Shown here: positions 59,889 through 64,000 of the stretch, in pieces
Position numbering within the stretch: position 1 is the first letter of the stretch
Layout: each line of letters opens with the position of its first letter
NCBI GenBank assembly: GCA_029641185.1
Contig: JAPWGK010000028.1
Span: 248,001 to 312,000 of the forward strand
Length of the DNA stretch: 64,000 nucleotides
Reading direction: 5' to 3'
Source of the DNA: Pseudofabraea citricarpa
Lineage: Eukaryota; Ascomycota; Leotiomycetes; Helotiales; Dermateaceae
Translations under genes and position numbers: made by a program
The notes under the pieces: generated by a model
Told to the model about the DNA's origin: nothing
The model's input: only the letters and a program-made list of their open reading frames with translations
Databases searched by the model: none

Positions 59889-62221
59889 ATGCGTAGCCTA
59901 GCTTATTTTCAGAGCTTCCTGCTTCTCCTTCACTATTCCACTGTTATCCTCGCTCGAAACACATCCTTTTGTCTCGATGAAGATTTTGAGTACACGTTGG
60001 CCAATGCACACCGGTCCTCGTACGTGCAAGCATTCGAAAAATGGAACAACGATCAGATCGAAAATTCGCCCGACAAATATAAGAAATATGGTATGGTCAA
60101 TCTGTTTGCCAGACAACATTGGGGTGACATGGCCTTTGAATGCTCTGTTCGTAACGGCTGTGCAACTTTCCCTCGATGTGATGATATTTTCGAACATCTT
60201 TCAAAGCAAGAGACGTTGAAAGATAAGAGCGAGGAAGAGCTTATCGCTACTACTCGCGATGTATGGTTTGCGCTTTATGCAATAAAGGCAATCAATAGTC
60301 AAATGTCGCTCGTGCATGTAAGTAATAGGCTTGATCTATCTCCCAGGCAGAATTATGAAGTCAGGCTAAAGATGCATAGCAACTGTTGTTGGTCGTCCAA
60401 GAAAACATGACAGGTAATCTAGCTAGGATCATTACAGACTTCACGCCACAAGCCCATGCGACAGAGGAAAAGGAATGCGCAATGAAGAAAGCTGCCAATG
60501 AAGCAATGCTTCAATTATTTCTGGATATCTTTAGCATGGCCGTCAGCCTCATCCCCGGAGCTCAACCGGCAGCGGCAGTTCTGCAGAAAATACCACCACT
60601 GGTCAGAATGGGCATGCAGACAGCTGAGTTGGTAAATTACTTGGGAATCGATCATCAGTCCAGATCTGAACCGGAAGGGGATGATGTGACAAGGCAACTC
60701 ACCATCGATATCACGAAATGTGGGGATAAGGGTGGTGATAGCACAGAGGAAAACTTCAAGAGATTTTCTCAAATCACTCATAATCTGGAACTGGACTTTA
60801 TCAGACGCCGGGAGAACAATCATGATCTCACAAACTTGCTGAACGACAACATGGAGGGAAAAGAAATCAACACGTCTAATAACTCAATGGTTAACTTGAT
60901 GAAGAACTCATTCTGGCCAAGACAAGATCCACAGCTGAGACAGAAAGAGGTGGGAGCAGAGCGGTAAGTTTCTTCATTTCCCCTCAGATCCATACTCTAA
61001 TCAATGCCCAGGAATCTTACAAAGGCTTTCGTAGAGGAATTTGTGTCTTTCGCACTTACACAAAGCAAATGCTATGTGAAGTGCAAGGTATACCCGGAAG
61101 ATAATACAATGTGCCCTTGGAAAAAAGATAAGGATTTCAAAATCACTGCGACAAGTCTAGACAAATACAGAGTCTGCTACGACGATGGGACAGTGTGCCA
61201 AATGCAATGCTGGCCAAGGTACAGTAGCGACGGAGATATGAATTCCGAGAAGAAGTTGTACAGTCTCGAGAAACTCTGGAGCCACTACAAGATCCCCCCA
61301 ACAGAAGTAATCCACAGCTCGGTCAAGATCTGGAGGAAATATCATAACGCCGATATACCAGGCAAGGTTGATCCCTTCATACCATCTCTCAAAAGGGGAG
61401 AGTCGTCTCTTAGACTGCCTGTCTGTTTCTCAAATGAGAACAACTTGGTGGATCTCGACAAAACGAAAGATTCTCACAATTTCCCATTCATCTGCGGCTA
61501 TTTTGGCGCCGAGACGAGAGCCGTTCTTGACAAAATTAACATGAAAAGGAGCTCGATAAATGGAGAGCTGCTTCAAGAGAAGTCCAAGGACTTGTTTCAA
61601 TACCATCTTCTTGCCGTATGTCGCACGAATCCCTTGTCTTTGAATGTTTACCACTGGTTTTCCAAGCTAACACAATACCAGGCCATGCGCTACTGGTCCG
61701 CCGTCAAGCGCTTTGTTATTCTATGCGAACTAGATATTCGTTTGCCTCACAAAGGCCGAATGATAATGACCATCGATAAAGGTGCCGACAAGAGATGTCC
61801 GATCGTCAAAGAAGCCGTCGAGGGGAAGACAGAGCTCGAAGCTAACCAGTGGTTCTGCAACGAGTGGGATGGAATAAAAGAACTCGACAAGCAAGAATCC
61901 TCCTGGATCGACAACCGTGTTCCGTTTCCCATCAATCATTACCGGAGGTGCAACGACTTCAGGCAGAATTACAAGGATCATGGCAAGGACCTGTTTTCTA
62001 GTAAGCGTATTCGTATGAAGAACGACTACACCAGGCTCTTCCTGGCAGATCAGAATCACAATGTGCCTATCAGCGAGTCGCCAGATCAAGAAGACGGGCT
62101 TTCCAACGATATTCATCAAGAGAGTCGACCTGCACCTGAGGATTGGCCTACCACTGTGATGTATGGGTCTCCAGCAGGTTTATTGCACACGCGTGTAGAG
62201 TCAAGCAAGGGCGAGCAATGA
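59889..62221 (+). CDS. Large secreted protein of unknown function
   Basis: Exons 59889-60317, 60380-60963 and 61012-62221 give 740 residues. The signal peptide is about 1-22 (FQSFLLLLHYSTVILA core). Scattered cysteines (FCLDED, ECSVRNGC, FPRCDD, then many near 410-470) suggest disulfides. Residues about 180-215 form a hydrophobic segment (MLQLFLDIFSMAVSLIPGAQP), possibly a membrane or amphipathic helix. The last ~60 residues are acidic and polar. Exon 3 holds a 66-bp stretch, 61616-61681, with GTATGT donor, GCTAAC branch and ACCAG acceptor. It is in frame, so splicing would give 718 residues. I do not recognise the family. A secreted, lineage-specific protein such as an effector or cell-wall protein is possible. 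Confidence 0.75.
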
Positions 62222-63288
62222 AGTCAAGCCGCCGCCGAAACCTAGAATAAGGTTGGGAATTGTGTCAATAGGATATATCGCGGTCTTGAACCTTTGTCTT
62301 CCTTGTCTTTTCTTCTCTAATATTCTTGTATCATTTTCATGTGTTTTATTATTACTCCTTTCGTTGGTCTCGTGCTGGAAACTTTTTATGCTGCTCTACG
62401 TATTCACCTGCAATGGACAACTATATAATCTTTGCGAGCGAGTTTAAGCTGTATGATATAGGAGTCAAAAGTTAGGTGGTTTTGTTAGTGGCAATATGAG
62501 TTTAGCTTTAAAAGCTCGAAATCTTGCTCCAGGTCACTGATAAGTTTGATTGTCTGATTAACATAATTAAACTTTCTAGAAAGAATGAGTTGAAATACCC
62601 ACTATTTTCATCACATTCTCCATGGCTTTGTTCTTTTGCTTTTCATATACTCTCCTCCATTCGAGGGCGTGCAGGGAGGTTGGGTTAAGCGACGAGATGT
62701 AAAGGTAGGTAAGCAGGTATCCAATCTCTAAACATGTATTTGATATTTTACAGCTTTTGTAGTTACAATTTATCTTTTCTAATACTTTGATTGTTACATC
62801 AGAAATGAATCGAAACTCTATTTTTTATTTCTAGGTTTATTGTAATGTTCAATTAGTCACATAGCACGTAGATAAACGAGAACTGAAGATGATCAAATAA
62901 AGTATTATTAAGATATTTCCAAGTTTTTTATACCAACGAAAAAGAGACTCATCACAAGCTAGTTCTCTGTCAACATAAGTAAGGATTTAACGAGTTGAAA
63001 TCTGAGTAAAGAATACTGAAGGAAAAAACTGTCAATTTTCCTGTGCTTACTTTCTCTCGAAGGAAGATTCTTGTCAATACCAAGGCAAAGGTTCAATGCT
63101 TTTAACAAGCATATGAGGCCCATACACGGAATTGCTCTTAATAGTTTATTCTCCCACAAATGCGCGAGCCCGCACTTATAGTAGAGATTGTGCCGCATAG
63201 AGGTTTTGGTAGAGGTGCATCATAGTCAAAAAGTGATATTTTGAAACTCCTATAAAATACTGTATCTGTACAACATGAAATTACAATA
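62222..63288. other. Intergenic, no gene seen
   Basis: 3' regions of two convergent genes. T-rich just after the stop at 62221, then AT-rich. A 79-codon frame on the minus strand (62959-63198) has no motif. Confidence 0.45.
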
Positions 63289-64000
63289 TTAATTTGACTT
63301 GCGATCACCAGACATACGGCGGAACTTCCTCACCAGTTTATCTTTCTTCCGACGCATCCTAGCTCTGACATGGCCAGGGAAAATACCAATGACAAGATCA
63401 AGAATCGGAATATACGGACCCGGGACATCTTGAATTTTGAGATCAACAAGATAATATTTTATCGCGGCATGTATTCTTGTTTCCGTGCTCACGCGGACGA
63501 GATGATTTTGCAAACAGATAGTATAGTTTGCGGGCTCGGGACGAAACAATGGCTGTAGATTTTGAATATCGGACATGTTTATGTCGTGCTTATCAGATAG
63601 ATCAATGGCGCAGAACCCAATTTTGAAGTCTGACGAGGAGCCGAGCAATACGAGTACACTGACTTTGTCATCTCTTTGTAGGAGAATGGCGCTGATAAGA
63701 CAATTGTTCTCCTCTGTCATTGGAAATGTGTACGGCGAGGAATCTGGAAGCCAATCTCGTTGGGAGCGATGCGAAAGTAATGGCGGAGGTGCAGTCTCCG
63801 TTGACCCAGGAGCTAAATAGTTGATTACTCGGTAATCCTTTGAGTATGGACCCTTTCGTAATTGTAAAACGTGGTCTGAATAAACACTATCTGCTTCAAA
63901 CGTGATAGGATTCTGACGAACATATATGGTCTCTATACCTCCTCGTTCTTGAACCCGAGCGAATTGGCCGACTCGAATCCTGGCATATTGGCCTTCTCCA
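63289..64000 (-). CDS. Unknown protein, C-terminal 236 residues, runs off the right edge
   Basis: Open on the minus strand from the window edge to the TAA at 63289-63291. Only the C-terminal part is here and the start is outside the window. It opens with beta-rich sequence (ARIRVGQFARVQERGG, ETIYVRQNPI), has a Pro-rich stretch near 63790-63760, then ISAILLQRDDKVSVLVLLGSSSDFKIGFCAIDL, and ends in a strongly basic tail (RARMRRKKDKLVRKFRRMSG). No signal peptide or motif can be judged. It somewhat resembles the beta-rich C-termini of fungal HET-type proteins, but I do not assign it. Confidence 0.65.
   Translation of the reverse strand, partial: GEGQYARIRVGQFARVQERGGIETIYVRQNPITFEADSVYSDHVLQLRKGPYSKDYRVINYLAPGSTETAPPPLLSHRSQRDWLPDSSPYTFPMTEENNCLISAILLQRDDKVSVLVLLGSSSDFKIGFCAIDLSDKHDINMSDIQNLQPLFRPEPANYTICLQNHLVRVSTETRIHAAIKYYLVDLKIQDVPGPYIPILDLVIGIFPGHVRARMRRKKDKLVRKFRRMSGDRKSN

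Overview
The window is nuclear DNA of a filamentous ascomycete (Pezizomycotina). The signs are short GT-AG introns of about 45-80 bp with CTAAC/CTAAT-like branch sites, a dispersed 5S rRNA gene, hemicellulose-degrading secreted enzymes, and a long AT-rich block whose sequence is what repeat-induced point mutation (RIP) leaves behind. Codon use and moderate G+C suggest a leotiomycete-like fungus, but that placement is a guess.

Layout. (1) 1-3.48 kb: one two-exon gene for a 536-residue protein ending in a CaaX prenylation box (possibly a TeaR/Mod5-type cell-end marker), followed by a microsatellite-rich 3' region. (2) 3.488-29.587 kb: a 26.1-kb AT-rich island with no intact gene. It is bounded exactly by two 242-bp direct repeats that start TG and end (C>T)A, and flanked by the 5-bp direct repeat CTTTC. 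It therefore reads as one LTR-retrotransposon insertion that later collected nested elements. Inside are a Ty3/gypsy pol wreck on the + strand, a truncated gypsy protease/RT wreck on the - strand, a 305-bp direct-repeat pair, a 3 x 196-bp tandem repeat, two 12-13-bp minisatellite arrays, a 57-bp inverted repeat, and two short stretches that escaped mutation. CpA/TpG has been almost wholly removed, so start codons are missing too. (3) 29.6-39.1 kb: a small CxxC protein gene (minus strand), then almost 8 kb in which I find no convincing gene. (4) 39.1-64 kb: a normal gene-bearing accessory region. In order it holds an HSL-type esterase, an ankyrin-repeat protein, a secreted XynE-like SGNH/GDSL esterase, a secreted GH115 alpha-glucuronidase, an unknown 145-residue protein, a 5S rRNA gene, an unknown 103-residue protein, an atypical protein kinase, a Mup1-like (LAT/YAT) amino-acid permease, a TauD/TfdA-like dioxygenase with one damaged splice site, a large secreted protein of unknown function, and the C-terminal part of an unknown gene running off the right edge.

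Functional links. The SGNH esterase and GH115 enzyme are neighbours on the same strand, both with signal peptides, and both fit removal of side groups from (glucurono)xylan; a GGCTAAA (XlnR/Xyr1-type) motif lies upstream of the esterase. The permease and the TauD-like dioxygenase are divergently transcribed from one 0.7-kb intergenic region and could form a small nutrient (methionine/sulfur or amino-acid) uptake and oxidation pair. Exon structures were reconstructed by eye from splice signals and reading-frame continuity. All family names come from recognising motifs, with no database search.
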